DNA from: an uncultured Lachnospiraceae bacterium
GTDB lineage: Bacteria; Bacillota; Clostridia; Lachnospirales; Lachnospiraceae
Reading direction: 5' to 3'
Assembly (NCBI GenBank): GCA_948794795.1
Contig: CAQGLR010000013.1
Span: forward strand, 1 to 64,000
Length of the DNA stretch: 64,000 bases
The notes under the pieces were generated by a model that had not been told where the DNA came from, did no database searches, and was given only the letters and a program-made list of their open reading frames with translations. A program made the position numbers and the translations under genes. Positions 17,767 to 26,737 of the stretch are shown here, piece by piece; the first letter of the stretch is position 1, and every line of letters begins with the position of its first letter.

Positions 17767-18291
17767 ATGAGAAGGGAAAGAAAAAGGAATATAATTTTTG
17801 CTGTGTTATTTTGTGTGGCAGTTTTAGCATTTTTTGTTTTAATGAATATAAGTGAGATAATGGATTATTCTAAAATAGAAGCAGCTGGTAAAAAATCTTT
17901 GCTTCCAGTTGATATAAAACAAGAAACAAGGAAAAGGTATTATAAAGGAAGAACAACCCAGACTACTAAAAATTATGTTAAGTTTGTTGTTGAAATTAAT
18001 AATAAAAAAAAGGCATTCTGGATGCCAACAAGCCATGCTTATGGCCAGAATACACCATCAGCAGGAATTGCTGCTGTTTCTGGTAAAAAGAAGATTGACA
18101 GGTACATATTTTATACGGAAGACCATATTTATTATTCAGAGGATGCGGCAACTGTTAATGAATATATAAGAGAAAGTATTAAAGATAAAATTTTAGTATA
18201 TGTATTGTTTATAGCTGTTTTAGGTGTTGTATATTTAATTGTATATGTAGTAAAATCACTTGTTGAAAAAGTTAAAATGAGAAGAAATTAG
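17767..18291 (+). CDS. Small membrane protein, function unknown
   Basis: 174 residues: a basic N-terminus, a membrane span at about 8-27, an extracellular or periplasmic-side domain of about 100 residues, a second span at about 140-162 and a short basic cytoplasmic tail. The outer region is beta-rich with YYKGRTTQTTKNYVKF and resembles nothing I can name. A SD AAGGAG precedes the ATG at 17767. It lies upstream of two soluble acidic proteins but is not clearly co-transcribed with them. Confidence 0.6.
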   Translation: MRRERKRNIIFAVLFCVAVLAFFVLMNISEIMDYSKIEAAGKKSLLPVDIKQETRKRYYKGRTTQTTKNYVKFVVEINNKKKAFWMPTSHAYGQNTPSAGIAAVSGKKKIDRYIFYTEDHIYYSEDAATVNEYIRESIKDKILVYVLFIAVLGVVYLIVYVVKSLVEKVKMRRN

Positions 18292-18361
18292 GATATAATT
18301 TACATTTCAGTAAACTATTTGGCTAACGTATACAATGATAGTAATAGAAAGGAGAGAGATT

Positions 18362-18886
18362 ATGGGGGAAAGTCCAATTCAAAAAATAGCGAAGGTAATT
18401 TCAAATAATAATGAGGTAATGGAAGATATTGATATCTGTGTCAATGATACATATACATATTTCAAAAATAATATTGCAGATTATGATGAACGTGGAATTA
18501 CACCAGAGGACGTAAAAGAAGGCGAGATTGGAGAAGATGAGATAAAATGGCTTGGAATGATTGATATTCTTCAAAAATATGGTTATGTATGTGAGATAGA
18601 TACCAGTAGTTTTTTGGAAGATTTTATAGATACTATACAAGATTTTAATGGAACGAAAAATAATAACCTTCCAATATCTGCAGATTGGTTTGATGAAGAT
18701 GCAGAGATATATGAGTGGTGTGAGGTACTGGATGAAAACTGGGCATCTGAGGGTTACTGCATTGCTGATATTGAGTTTGATGGTGATGATTTTGTTTTAT
18801 TTCCTTGTCCTTTAGAACAGCTTGAGGAATTAAACAGGTATGCCAGTGAGGCAGGTTATTCTGTAAAACATGCTAAGGACGCATAA
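18362..18886 (+). CDS. Acidic protein with DUF6630-like C-terminus
   Basis: About 174 residues, strongly acidic. The second half (residues about 95-165, with ISADWFDEDAEIYEWC and GYCIADIEFDGDDFVLFP) resembles the DUF6630 family; this assignment is from memory and tentative. The frame is open from 18335, but AAGGAGAGAG sits just before ATG 18362, which is the better start. It is followed 26 bp later by a DUF4253 gene. Both families occur in polymorphic-toxin immunity and related small-protein clusters, but no toxin is seen here. Confidence 0.62.
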   Translation: MGESPIQKIAKVISNNNEVMEDIDICVNDTYTYFKNNIADYDERGITPEDVKEGEIGEDEIKWLGMIDILQKYGYVCEIDTSSFLEDFIDTIQDFNGTKNNNLPISADWFDEDAEIYEWCEVLDENWASEGYCIADIEFDGDDFVLFPCPLEQLEELNRYASEAGYSVKHAKDA

Positions 18887-18912
18887 AGAATAGGATTGGA
18901 AAGGAGTTAATT

Positions 18913-19662
18913 ATGGGATTATTTAAAGAGTCTCCTTATAAGGAGGCAACACAACAGATTATCAGTAAGATAAACTGTAATTATAAGGTTTTTAGTGAAG
19001 ATTGTACAGAAGAACAGGTGAATAAAGTTTATATGGAAGAACTTGAACGTGGGAAAGAAGAAGGTTTTGTCCCTGTTCTTGTACCATGTGATGAAACTTT
19101 TGCAGAATGGCTTGATATAAATGATGAAGAAAAGGAAGATATTATCAATTCTGCTGGTAATAATGGTGAAGAACTTTTGAAAGAATGGTATGATTCTTTT
19201 ATAAATGATTATTATGAAGATTTTGGTAAAGATTCTTTAAATGAACATGAGGGAAAGCTTATTAATAATTATGATATTAATACGTTCTCTGGTTTTGAAT
19301 CATATAGTGGTAATGGAATAGAGGAAACAATTCTTTTTGAAATTCCTGTAGATAAGCCATGGAAGGTTATCGCATGGCTTCCTATGGGTGGATGGAATGA
19401 TTGCCCTGCACCAGAAGAAATGATTACAGTATGCCGTTACTGGTATGAAAAGTATGGGGCAGTACCAGCAGTTATTACACATGATGTTATGGAATTTTTT
19501 GTAGAGAAACCTGTAACAAGTGAAGAAAAAGCATGGCAGCTTGCCAGGGAACATTATGCATATACTCCTGACAGGGTAGACCAATGTACTAAAACAGGGA
19601 CTCTTGGTGAAGTTGCAGGATGTTTGTTAAATTCTAAAGTATGGTATTTCTGGTGGGATTAA
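18913..19662 (+). CDS. DUF4253-containing protein
   Basis: 249 acidic residues. The C-terminal third carries the DUF4253 hallmarks: a W.P.GGWNDCPAP segment, YWYEKYGAVPAVITHDVMEF, the EEAWxLAxEHYAY-like helix, PDRVDQ and the terminal WYFWWD. Family function is unknown. The N-terminal 120 residues have no recognised domain. SD GGAAAGGAG supports the ATG. It probably forms an operon with the preceding acidic protein. Confidence 0.85.
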   Translation: MGLFKESPYKEATQQIISKINCNYKVFSEDCTEEQVNKVYMEELERGKEEGFVPVLVPCDETFAEWLDINDEEKEDIINSAGNNGEELLKEWYDSFINDYYEDFGKDSLNEHEGKLINNYDINTFSGFESYSGNGIEETILFEIPVDKPWKVIAWLPMGGWNDCPAPEEMITVCRYWYEKYGAVPAVITHDVMEFFVEKPVTSEEKAWQLAREHYAYTPDRVDQCTKTGTLGEVAGCLLNSKVWYFWWD

Positions 19663-19717
19663 ATCTTAAATATGCTATTGCTAGTATAATTAACCTATTG
19701 GTACATATAAACAATGG

Positions 19718-19743
19718 AGACAGGGCAGTGGGAAGCCCTGTCT
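19718..19743. terminator. Hairpin between convergent genes
   Basis: Arms GACAGGGC and GCCCTGTC with an 8-nt loop, followed by TTATAAATTTTT on the plus strand. A plausible but imperfect terminator for the DUF4253 gene. Confidence 0.55.
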
Positions 19744-19839
19744 TATAAATTTTTGCCAGAATGAAACAATGGGATTTTTTAACAAAAGGATAAGGCAATA
19801 GGGATTCTAAATAATTATAAAAAGTAAAATAGCAACATT

Positions 19840-20811
19840 TTAATATTTTAATCTTCTAAGGCTGCCCTTGTTAAATGTATATTCAGGTGTATTAAATGGA
19901 TATGTTACTTCTTTTTCATAATACCATGGGTCATCATTGTGTAAGGGATTTTTAAGTACATGGAACTCCTGGGCTGGCATATATCCTTGTGCAAGTAAAA
20001 AGGCTTTATTTCCATTTTTGTCTTTGCATAAATCAACTACCATAACGACATGTCCAGGGCTGCCTCCATTTATAAAAATATCACCAGTACGTAATTGCCT
20101 GAGGTTTATTTTTTTTGATCCGGCTTCCATTGATAAAGTACCAGAATATGCAAATACCATACGCATATATTTTTTAAATGTTTCATATGAATTATCTGCT
20201 TGTGCAGAATTTACCCAGTATGTGCTGTTCCCTGATACTTGTATACGGTTTCCATCCCTCCATTTACTATATTCTGCCAGAAATCCATCAACAAAATGGA
20301 ATTTTATCCTGTCCTTCTGTCCAGTGTGCCAGAAATATTCTGCATAAACTCTCATTACAGAGTCAGCACATTGTTGTAAGTCTTCATTTTCTATGGGGAG
20401 TTTAAAAACTGCAGCATGTGCGGACTGGTTGCTTTTTTTGCTTTTGTCATATAAAAGCACAGGTTTGCCATCTTTTTTCATTTTGTAATTTCTTAGAAAT
20501 TCTGTAAAGCTTCCTTTTCTGGTCTTGGTACGTTTATATCCTTTGGGCGGGTTTATTCTTGTCTGGAGAGTATTGCCAGAAGCATTTATAATACTGTATA
20601 CTGTATTATTTTTTGTTTTATCTGGAGTGTTAGCAGGACTTATGTTTTTATTATTTTTTATAGTTTCTTTATCTGTAGCATTGTTATTAATATTATCTAT
20701 AGATGTAACATTTTCTGTTTTGCCAGATTTTTGTAAAACATATAATAAAATACATGTAATAAATAGTATAGCAAATAAAGTTATAAGGGCTGTTTTAATA
20801 TTTTTTTTCAT
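19840..20811 (-). CDS. DUF4846-family secreted or membrane-anchored protein
   Basis: 323 residues. An N-terminal membrane anchor (about 8-28) is followed by an Asn/Thr/Lys-rich linker (to about 70) and a DUF4846 domain. Recognisable motifs are the GSFTEFLRNYKMK start, CADSVMRVYAEYFW, GDIFINGGSPGHVVMVVD and FLLAQGYMPAQEFHVLKN, ending with PWYY. The G-D-x-F...G-H-V pattern resembles NlpC/P60-like proteins, but the enzymatic role is not established. Only 19 bp separates the start codon from repeat element A (20831-21108), so promoter and leader must lie within that element. Confidence 0.85.
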   Translation of the reverse strand: MKKNIKTALITLFAILFITCILLYVLQKSGKTENVTSIDNINNNATDKETIKNNKNISPANTPDKTKNNTVYSIINASGNTLQTRINPPKGYKRTKTRKGSFTEFLRNYKMKKDGKPVLLYDKSKKSNQSAHAAVFKLPIENEDLQQCADSVMRVYAEYFWHTGQKDRIKFHFVDGFLAEYSKWRDGNRIQVSGNSTYWVNSAQADNSYETFKKYMRMVFAYSGTLSMEAGSKKINLRQLRTGDIFINGGSPGHVVMVVDLCKDKNGNKAFLLAQGYMPAQEFHVLKNPLHNDDPWYYEKEVTYPFNTPEYTFNKGSLRRLKY

Positions 20812-20830
20812 TAAATATTTACCTCACTAG

Positions 20831-21108
20831 GGTGTGTTTGAAAATTGCTTTTAAACCATCAAACTGCACAAAGATTATATTACTCTGGCAAATTCCAAAT
20901 GTTTTACCAAAAGGCAGCTGTTTGGGGGCGCTGGTGCTTAAGCCACGTCTTAAATGTTTCGCAGAAACATTGGGGCTTTATGCACCACTGCGCATCCCAT
21001 CCAAGCGGAATGCGGCAAAGCCATGTTTGCAACATGGCTTTTGATTGGTAAAATTTTGGAATTGCCAGAGCCATATAATTTTTGCATTTTTTAATTTTCA
21101 AACACGCC
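20831..21108 (+). repeat. Structured repeat element, copy A
   Basis: About 278 bp with near-perfect 16-bp terminal inverted repeats (GGTGTGTTTGAAAATT and AATTTTCAAACACGCC) and inner inverted arms (TTCCAAATGTTTTACCAA with TTGGTAAAATTTTGGAA). The conserved core reads CGCTGGTGCTTAAGCC, a hairpin, then GGCTTTATGCACCACTGCG; an AAAGCCATG/CATGGCTTT arm follows. The centre is nearly identical to copies B and C; the outer ends differ. No coding capacity is apparent. Read on the plus strand by core orientation. Confidence 0.85.
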
Positions 21109-21110
21109 TT

Positions 21111-21210
21111 AGGCTGTCAAGAAATTTTTAAAAATATACAGTTATAAATTTTGTTTCTTATTTTTTACAACATATATTTTGTAGTTTAAGTTTTAATTTT
21201 AAGACAGCCT
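21111..21210. repeat. 100-bp inverted-repeat element abutting copy A
   Basis: Starts AGGCTGTC and ends GACAGCCT, with imperfectly matching AT-rich extensions (about 13 of 16 positions). It begins two bases after copy A and looks like a small MITE. The rest of the stretch to 21251 is AT-rich without other features. Confidence 0.55.
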
Positions 21211-21251
21211 GTCTTGTTTTTATTATAATTATATTGACAATTCATATAATT

Positions 21252-22253
21252 TTAAATATGTTCTAAAAGTTTTATAATGTATGGCAGTAAATCATCATAA
21301 TTTTTTCCAGATGTTGTTGGTTTTGCCTGTATTACACATATTATATTTTTATCTGGTATTACAGTAATTCTCTGTCCGCCAAAACCATGCGCAGCATACC
21401 AGTTATCACCAAGCCACCAGAACATACCATAGTTATTCCCCCATTTTGTATTATCTTGTATTTTTTGCACAAGTATTTTTTCAGACGGAGCGGTTATTTG
21501 TTCTGCAAAATTTTGTGAAATAATTCTGTTTCCATTATATATTCCCTTGTTTAACATTAAAATACCTATTTTTGCCATATCTCTTGCAGATAAATCTGAT
21601 TTGGCTTCTTCAGCATTGCCATCTGTTCCATTGTAATTATTTCCTGGAATTGTATAGCATACACCATCTGGGGATGTAAACCAGCGGCCGCTTTTTATAT
21701 TAAGTGGTTTATATAGATATTTATTGCAGAAATCATAGGTATTCATTCCTGATGCTTTTTGTATAAGCACTGATGCAAGGAGTACATCCCATTCTTTATA
21801 TACAAATACGGTTCCAGGTATATCTTTCATATATATATCAGAAATATATTCTGTTATATTACCAGAGCGCATACATTGGATAACCATTGGGCAGTGGTAA
21901 TGTATTCCTCCATTCCAGTATATTCCAGATGTCATTGTAAGAAGGTGTTTTACTTTAAGCATTTTATGGTATGGGTGGCAGCTTCCGTCAAATATTGGGA
22001 TATAGTCTGATACTGGGTCATTAAGACTTTTAATATAACCTTTATCAAGACATATTCCAGCGCATATTGCTATAATGCTTTTCCAGACAGATTTTAAGTT
22101 ATTCCTGCTTTCTTTAGTAAATTTATTATAATACCGTTCTACAAGTATTTCTTCATCTTTATAAATAAGTACGCTGTTTACCAGGCGGTAATGCTTTTTA
22201 GTAATATAGTTATCAAGTTCATTTATTATATTGTAATCTGTATCTGGTTTCAA
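21252..22253 (-). CDS. Serine hydrolase, beta-lactamase (class C/PBP-like) family
   Basis: 333 residues of the beta-lactamase-related hydrolase fold. The catalytic SxxK is S55-V-W-K58, the second-motif tyrosine is Y152 in VYKEW (the usual YxN has Glu in place of Asn), and the third motif is HGFGG. LLTMTSGIYW is typical. No signal peptide is seen, so it is probably cytoplasmic, and family members include esterases and peptidases. Its start overlaps the stop of the UvrA-like gene by 4 bp, so the two are coupled. The partnership suggests a resistance or detoxification unit; the substrate is unknown. Confidence 0.85.
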   Translation of the reverse strand: MKPDTDYNIINELDNYITKKHYRLVNSVLIYKDEEILVERYYNKFTKESRNNLKSVWKSIIAICAGICLDKGYIKSLNDPVSDYIPIFDGSCHPYHKMLKVKHLLTMTSGIYWNGGIHYHCPMVIQCMRSGNITEYISDIYMKDIPGTVFVYKEWDVLLASVLIQKASGMNTYDFCNKYLYKPLNIKSGRWFTSPDGVCYTIPGNNYNGTDGNAEEAKSDLSARDMAKIGILMLNKGIYNGNRIISQNFAEQITAPSEKILVQKIQDNTKWGNNYGMFWWLGDNWYAAHGFGGQRITVIPDKNIICVIQAKPTTSGKNYDDLLPYIIKLLEHI

Positions 22254-24625
22254 AAAAGGTATCCTCCAATTATTGAATTTTTATTATTCTTTAGTTCTGA
22301 TGGTGTGCCTGTTGCAATAATATTGCCCCCGTCAGAGCCGCCACCTTTTCCTAATTCAATAATATAATCACAATTTGACAGTACATATGGGTCATGTTCT
22401 GTAATAATTACGGAATTACCAGTATCAACAAGTTCTTGTAATAAGTCCATTAATTTCTGGCTGTCATAAAATGACAGGCCTGTTGTGGGTTCATCAAGAA
22501 TATATAATATATCTTTACAATTTCTGCCTTTGCTTAATTCTTTGGCAAGTTTAATCCTTTGGCTTTCACCTCCAGAAATTGTAGGGGTTTTTTGTCCAAG
22601 AGTAATATATCCCATACCAACACGCTGCATTGTTTTTAATATATTGCAGGTAATTTTGTCTTTGCCTTCAAAAAATATAGCTGCTTCATCTATTGTCATA
22701 TCAAGTATATTTTTAATGTTTTTACCATCAAGTTCTACTTCCATTGTTTCTGGAAGAAAACCTGTACCACCACAGGCTTCGCAATTAATTTCTATATAGT
22801 TGCCCATTCCAATATGGTATTTAATAATTCCTTGTCCATGACATACACGGCAGCCACCTTCAGAATTAACTGAAAACATTCCAATAGAATATCCATAATC
22901 TTTTGCAGTTTGTGTTGCTGCAAAAAGTTCACGTACCCTGTCATAAATGCCTGTATAAGTAGCAGGACATGAAGTAACAGACCTGCCTATTGGTTTCTGG
23001 TCTATTACTATACATTTTTTAATATTTGAAGTACCATATAATTCTGCATTGCAGTTTATTTCATATAAATCTTCTGTTATACATTTATTTTTGAGCATTT
23101 CTTTAATTTTAGGAACAAGCGTGTCTGATATAAGGCTTGATTTGCCACTGCCTGAAACACCTGCTATTCCCGTCATTACTCCAAGGGGGATATGTGCAGT
23201 TATATTTTTTAAGTTATGTATATCTGCTCCTGTTATAATAAGTTCTTTATCTGTAATCTGTCTTGTAACTGGTTTTATATTAAATGTACTTCTATCTGCA
23301 ATAAATGGTGAGGTTTTTGAATTTTTGCATTTTAAAAACTCACTATATACACCTTCAAAAATTTTTTCACCGCCCATTGTGCCTGCACCTGGCCCCATGT
23401 CAATAATATAACCAGCATTATTAATGAAGTTGGCATCATGTTCTACTGCAATTACTGTATTTCCACGTTCTATAAGATTATTTATAATTGAAATTAACTT
23501 ATCTTTTTCAAGTTCATGGAGTCCTATTGTAGGTTCATCAAATACAAATATTATACTGTCCATTTCCGCAATAATATAACTTGCAAGAAACAGTCGTTGT
23601 ATTTCACCTCCTGATAATGTTGGTACAGGCCGTGAAAGTGTAAGGTGATATAACCCTACATCTGTCATACATTGTAATTTTGTACATATTTCTTTTGCAA
23701 GAATATTATTGGTGTTTTCTGCATAGTTTTCAAGAAATTCAAGAAGTTCATTTATATACATATTTTCAAGTTCTGATATGTTTTTTCCATTTATTGTTGT
23801 ATACATTCCCTGTATTCCAAGTCCAGTACCTTTGCATTTTGGACAGATGGATTCTTCTGCATATGCTTGCGAAAATGTGAAAAGTTTCTGGCGTTCTGAA
23901 ATTTTTTTAGTATTATTTAATTTTTCAAATGTGTTGTCTTCTGTTGGTGCGTAAGAGTTTACTCCTTTAAATTTAGTTTTAGGTGAACCATATTTTAATG
24001 CAATAAACTGTTCTTCTGTTAAATCTTTTAGTTTAACATTAAGTGACAACTTGAATGCTTTAAGATAATCATTAATTTTAGTGTGCCATGAATTAATAAT
24101 TGTAAACTTGCCTTCAAGAAGTTCTCCTATGGTCTGGTTAATATCTCCATATATTTTATCTTCATATACAATCCGTGTATGTCCTTTTCCAATACACCTG
24201 GCGCACATTCCTCTTGCGGAGTTTCTTTGGAACATTTCCATAGATAAGGGGAAATTGTCATTATATTTTGGGTCTCTTTTGCCATAACTTGTAAAAAGCA
24301 TTGCAAGTAAAGCACTTAATTTTGTACGTGTTTCTACAGTGCTTCTTGGGTTTGACTGGCGTATAGTGCGTTGTTCAACTGCTACAGTTGGAGACAGGCC
24401 TGTGATTGTGTCAAAAGATGGTACACTATCTGCTCCAAATTGTGTGTCAGAAAACATAAGATATCTGCGCTTGCCTTCTTCATATAAAGTGTCAAATGCA
24501 AGGCTTGATTTGCCACTGCCTGAAACACCTGTTATGACAGTAAGTTTTTCTTTTGGAATTGTAACATCAATGTTTTTTAAATTGTGGATATGCGCATTTC
24601 TAATATTAATAGTATTATTTTTCAT
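22250..24625 (-). CDS. UvrA-like ABC ATPase (paralogue, probably resistance type)
   Basis: 791 residues, shorter than housekeeping UvrA (about 940). It has two ATPase modules, each with GVSGSGKSSL Walker A (about residues 33 and 487) and an LSGGE/ISGGESQR signature, plus zinc-finger cysteine pairs CARC/CPKC and CRVC/CEAC. Walker B motifs are IFVFDEPTIGL and ILDEPTTGL. The shorter length fits the UvrA2/DrrC-like group linked to DNA-damaging drug resistance instead of general excision repair. No uvrB or uvrC is nearby. It is translationally coupled to the downstream serine hydrolase. Confidence 0.88.
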   Translation of the reverse strand: MKNNTINIRNAHIHNLKNIDVTIPKEKLTVITGVSGSGKSSLAFDTLYEEGKRRYLMFSDTQFGADSVPSFDTITGLSPTVAVEQRTIRQSNPRSTVETRTKLSALLAMLFTSYGKRDPKYNDNFPLSMEMFQRNSARGMCARCIGKGHTRIVYEDKIYGDINQTIGELLEGKFTIINSWHTKINDYLKAFKLSLNVKLKDLTEEQFIALKYGSPKTKFKGVNSYAPTEDNTFEKLNNTKKISERQKLFTFSQAYAEESICPKCKGTGLGIQGMYTTINGKNISELENMYINELLEFLENYAENTNNILAKEICTKLQCMTDVGLYHLTLSRPVPTLSGGEIQRLFLASYIIAEMDSIIFVFDEPTIGLHELEKDKLISIINNLIERGNTVIAVEHDANFINNAGYIIDMGPGAGTMGGEKIFEGVYSEFLKCKNSKTSPFIADRSTFNIKPVTRQITDKELIITGADIHNLKNITAHIPLGVMTGIAGVSGSGKSSLISDTLVPKIKEMLKNKCITEDLYEINCNAELYGTSNIKKCIVIDQKPIGRSVTSCPATYTGIYDRVRELFAATQTAKDYGYSIGMFSVNSEGGCRVCHGQGIIKYHIGMGNYIEINCEACGGTGFLPETMEVELDGKNIKNILDMTIDEAAIFFEGKDKITCNILKTMQRVGMGYITLGQKTPTISGGESQRIKLAKELSKGRNCKDILYILDEPTTGLSFYDSQKLMDLLQELVDTGNSVIITEHDPYVLSNCDYIIELGKGGGSDGGNIIATGTPSELKNNKNSIIGGYLF

Positions 24626-24682
24626 ATTTCTACCTATAATGTGTTTGAAAATTTAAACATGTGAAAATAGTTTTATTAAATT

Positions 24683-25501
24683 TTAAAAACCAGCAGCAAA
24701 CCTGGCAAAATCTATAAACCAGTGCATACCTATTGCCATTTGTAAGTTCTTTCTTTTCATTAATAATGCCATAGGTAAGCCAAAAAGTAAAGCATTTAAT
24801 ATACACATCACAACTGCCAATCCAGGTGATTCTATAAATAAATCAGGATAATGAAGCAGTTCATGTGGAATTATCATTAATGTATAAATGTATATATTAA
24901 AAAAACGTTTTTTTACTTTTCCATAAAGCTGGCAGCAGGCATATGACAGTAGAAAGAAACGGAATATTACTTCCTCAGCTATTGCAGGTTTTAATGCAAA
25001 AACAGCAGAACTTAAAATATTTCTAATATTTATCTGGTGGCTTAATGAAAAATATAATATATTTAAAAATGCCAGTGGAATAGAAATAACTGCACCAAGA
25101 CAAAAATACTGGATGCTCTTTGTAATGCCTGTATGAATAGAAACGTTTTCAATATCTGCAAGTTCATATAACCTGCAGGCAGCATAAAAAGTAAACACTA
25201 CACAAACACTTGTTATGATAATGTCTGCTGTTCTGGGGTCACGGAATAGTGATACGAGACATATTGTGCCAAGAAGCATGGCTATAACTGATTGTTTCCA
25301 ATGGAAGCTCTTTGTTTTGATAATGTAGTAAAGTGCTAGTAACAAAACAAGAATCTCTGTCCAGTTCCAAATTCTGGACATATAATTATGATAATGAGGA
25401 GTGGCTTCTATAGGTAATAATATTCCAATTATGTAAAGTAGTATAAAAATGCCAAAAGAAATAAAACATTTCCAGTAGACAGAATATTTTTCATTTTTCA
25501 T
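24683..25501 (-). CDS. CPBP-family intramembrane metalloprotease
   Basis: About 272 residues with eight predicted membrane spans. The CPBP (Abi/Rce1-like) motifs are present: E176-E177-V-I-F-R181, then H213 in PHELLHYP, and the last motif around GMHWFIDF. Known members process prenylated or peptide substrates or give bacteriocin immunity. The frame opens at 25513, but GGAAG lies directly before ATG 25501, which is preferred. It is upstream of and co-directional with the UvrA-like gene. Confidence 0.86.
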   Translation of the reverse strand: MKNEKYSVYWKCFISFGIFILLYIIGILLPIEATPHYHNYMSRIWNWTEILVLLLALYYIIKTKSFHWKQSVIAMLLGTICLVSLFRDPRTADIIITSVCVVFTFYAACRLYELADIENVSIHTGITKSIQYFCLGAVISIPLAFLNILYFSLSHQINIRNILSSAVFALKPAIAEEVIFRFFLLSYACCQLYGKVKKRFFNIYIYTLMIIPHELLHYPDLFIESPGLAVVMCILNALLFGLPMALLMKRKNLQMAIGMHWFIDFARFAAGF

Positions 25502-25625
25502 ATGTACTTCCATAAGTAATGTTTTATAATTTAATTATTTGTTCTTTGTAATGCATATTTAATAATTATAAATAATATAATTTTATCATAGCTGGCCATA
25601 TAATTTCAATAAATATTGTTTTTTT

Positions 25626-25870
25626 TAAGTTTCCCGTTTTTTAAATTACACAAAGATTATATTACTCTGGCGGATTCCAAATGTTTTGCCAAAAGGCAGC
25701 TGTTTGGGGGCGCTGGTACTTAAATCTGGTGTTTTCAGATTTTATGCACCACTGCGCATCCCATCCAAGCGAAATGCGGCAAAGCCATGTTTGCAACATG
25801 GCTTTTGGGTGGTAAAACTTTGGAACTGCCAGAGCCAAAATACCTGTGTATTAAAAAAATGGGGAAATTC
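25626..25870 (+). repeat. Structured repeat element, copy B
   Basis: About 245 bp. The ends are AAGTTTCCC...TTTTTTAA and TTAAAAAAA...GGGGAAATTC (inverted), unlike copy A. The inner part is nearly identical to A: ACTCTGGC and TTCCAAATGTTTTGCCAA arms, the GGGGGCGCTGGT and TATGCACCACTGCG core, and the AAAGCCATG/CATGGCTTT arm. The hairpin within the core is AAATCTG/CAGATTT. It lies about 125 bp upstream of the 25997 gene. The rest of the 25502-25996 gap is AT-rich without features. Confidence 0.85.
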
Positions 25871-25996
25871 AAAATATTTTTGGATTTTGTTATAAAATAA
25901 CATTAAAAGTAATAATTAATTTAAGGAATATTGCAGTGGAATACAGAATATAGTGTATAAATGAATTTTAGTAAATTTACATAGGTGGAGGGTGTT

Positions 25997-26443
25997 ATGT
26001 CAAGAACCAGGATAGTAATATTACAGATGAGGGAGATTATATATACAGCGGTATTTGTTGGCCTTGGCATATTACTGCTTATAATATTGTTTTTTATGTT
26101 TTGGCCAGATGGTAAGGATGAAAATAAGGAACAAGCTGATAATGGAAAGACAGCTGTTTATGAAGCAGGTGTTTATAGTAAACAAATGACAGTAGGAGAT
26201 AGTGTTATAAATTTACAGGTAGTTCTTGATGAGGAACAGGTTAAGTCTGTAGAAATGATAAACCTGGATGATACAGTATCTGCAATGTATCCTCTTATGA
26301 AACCTTCTGTAGAGTCTATTTCTAACCAGCTTGCTTCTGGTGTGTCTTTAGATGAGGTAGTGTTGTCCGATGAAGGCCAATATACAGAAAAGATGATTTT
26401 AAATGAGGTTGATAGTGTCCTGGATGAACACAAAGCAAAATAA
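25997..26443 (+). CDS. Single-span membrane protein, function unknown
   Basis: About 148 residues: a basic N-terminus, one membrane span (about 13-35) and an acidic outer domain. The domain contains EAGVYSKQMTVGDS, LDDTVSAMYPLMKP and repeated short amphipathic segments. It is weakly reminiscent of FMN-binding domains, but the flavinylated Thr/Ser motif is absent. The frame opens at GTG 25985; the GGTGGAGGG site just before ATG 25997 favours the latter. A strong terminator follows. Confidence 0.7.
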   Translation: MSRTRIVILQMREIIYTAVFVGLGILLLIILFFMFWPDGKDENKEQADNGKTAVYEAGVYSKQMTVGDSVINLQVVLDEEQVKSVEMINLDDTVSAMYPLMKPSVESISNQLASGVSLDEVVLSDEGQYTEKMILNEVDSVLDEHKAK

Positions 26444-26452
26444 TTTATGTTG

Positions 26453-26478
26453 ATGGCAGGGGAATCCCCTGCCATTTT
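26453..26478 (+). terminator. Rho-independent terminator
   Basis: Arms GGCAGGGG and CCCCTGCC with a 3-nt loop, followed by ATTTTTATT. Ends the 25997 gene. Confidence 0.88.
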
Positions 26479-26581
26479 TATTGATAAAAGATTAAAGCCA
26501 TTGAATATAAATAACGGATATGTTATATTAAGAATATAATTTTGAAATCCGTTTGTAAGAAAAAGTATTAATTTGTTATTT

Positions 26582-26673
26582 AATTCCGTAAAGGCAGTCC
26601 CTTGCTTCTGCGCTGCAGAGATATAAGTGGTGAGTGGAAACTTTTTATTTCTGAAAGGGTCTGTAAAGGAATT
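26582..26673 (+). other. Possible structured leader of the acetyltransferase gene
   Basis: In a 294-base gap, nested pairing is seen: AATTCC (26582) with GGAATT (26668), then CAG-T-CCCTT (26595) with AAGGG-T-CTG (26655). Inside are a TCTGC/GCAGA hairpin and an AAGT/ACTT pairing. It could be a cis-regulatory RNA for the next gene, or the remnant of a mobile element. It matches no riboswitch class I know. Confidence 0.4.
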
Positions 26674-26737
26674 GCATAAAGCATCAGAAAGAAAAAATGT
26701 TGTATTTAGATAATGAATAATTTATGGAGGTATTATT

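Noticed and set aside
20831..25870. CRISPR array
   Set aside because: The repeats are long, few, far apart and hairpin-forming, with no short regular repeat-spacer pattern; no cas genes are present.
25686..25895. Small proteins encoded in the repeat elements
   Set aside because: The short open frames in copies A and B are not kept in copies C or D and lack ribosome binding sites; the conserved signal is structural.
25997..26443. FMN-binding domain protein
   Set aside because: General shape is similar but the flavin attachment Ser/Thr motif is absent, so no flavin function is assigned.
26600..26660. T-box riboswitch
   Set aside because: The GCAGAGA...GGTGAG stretch resembles stem I, but no TGGNACC antiterminator or following terminator is present, and the gene downstream is not an amino-acid gene.
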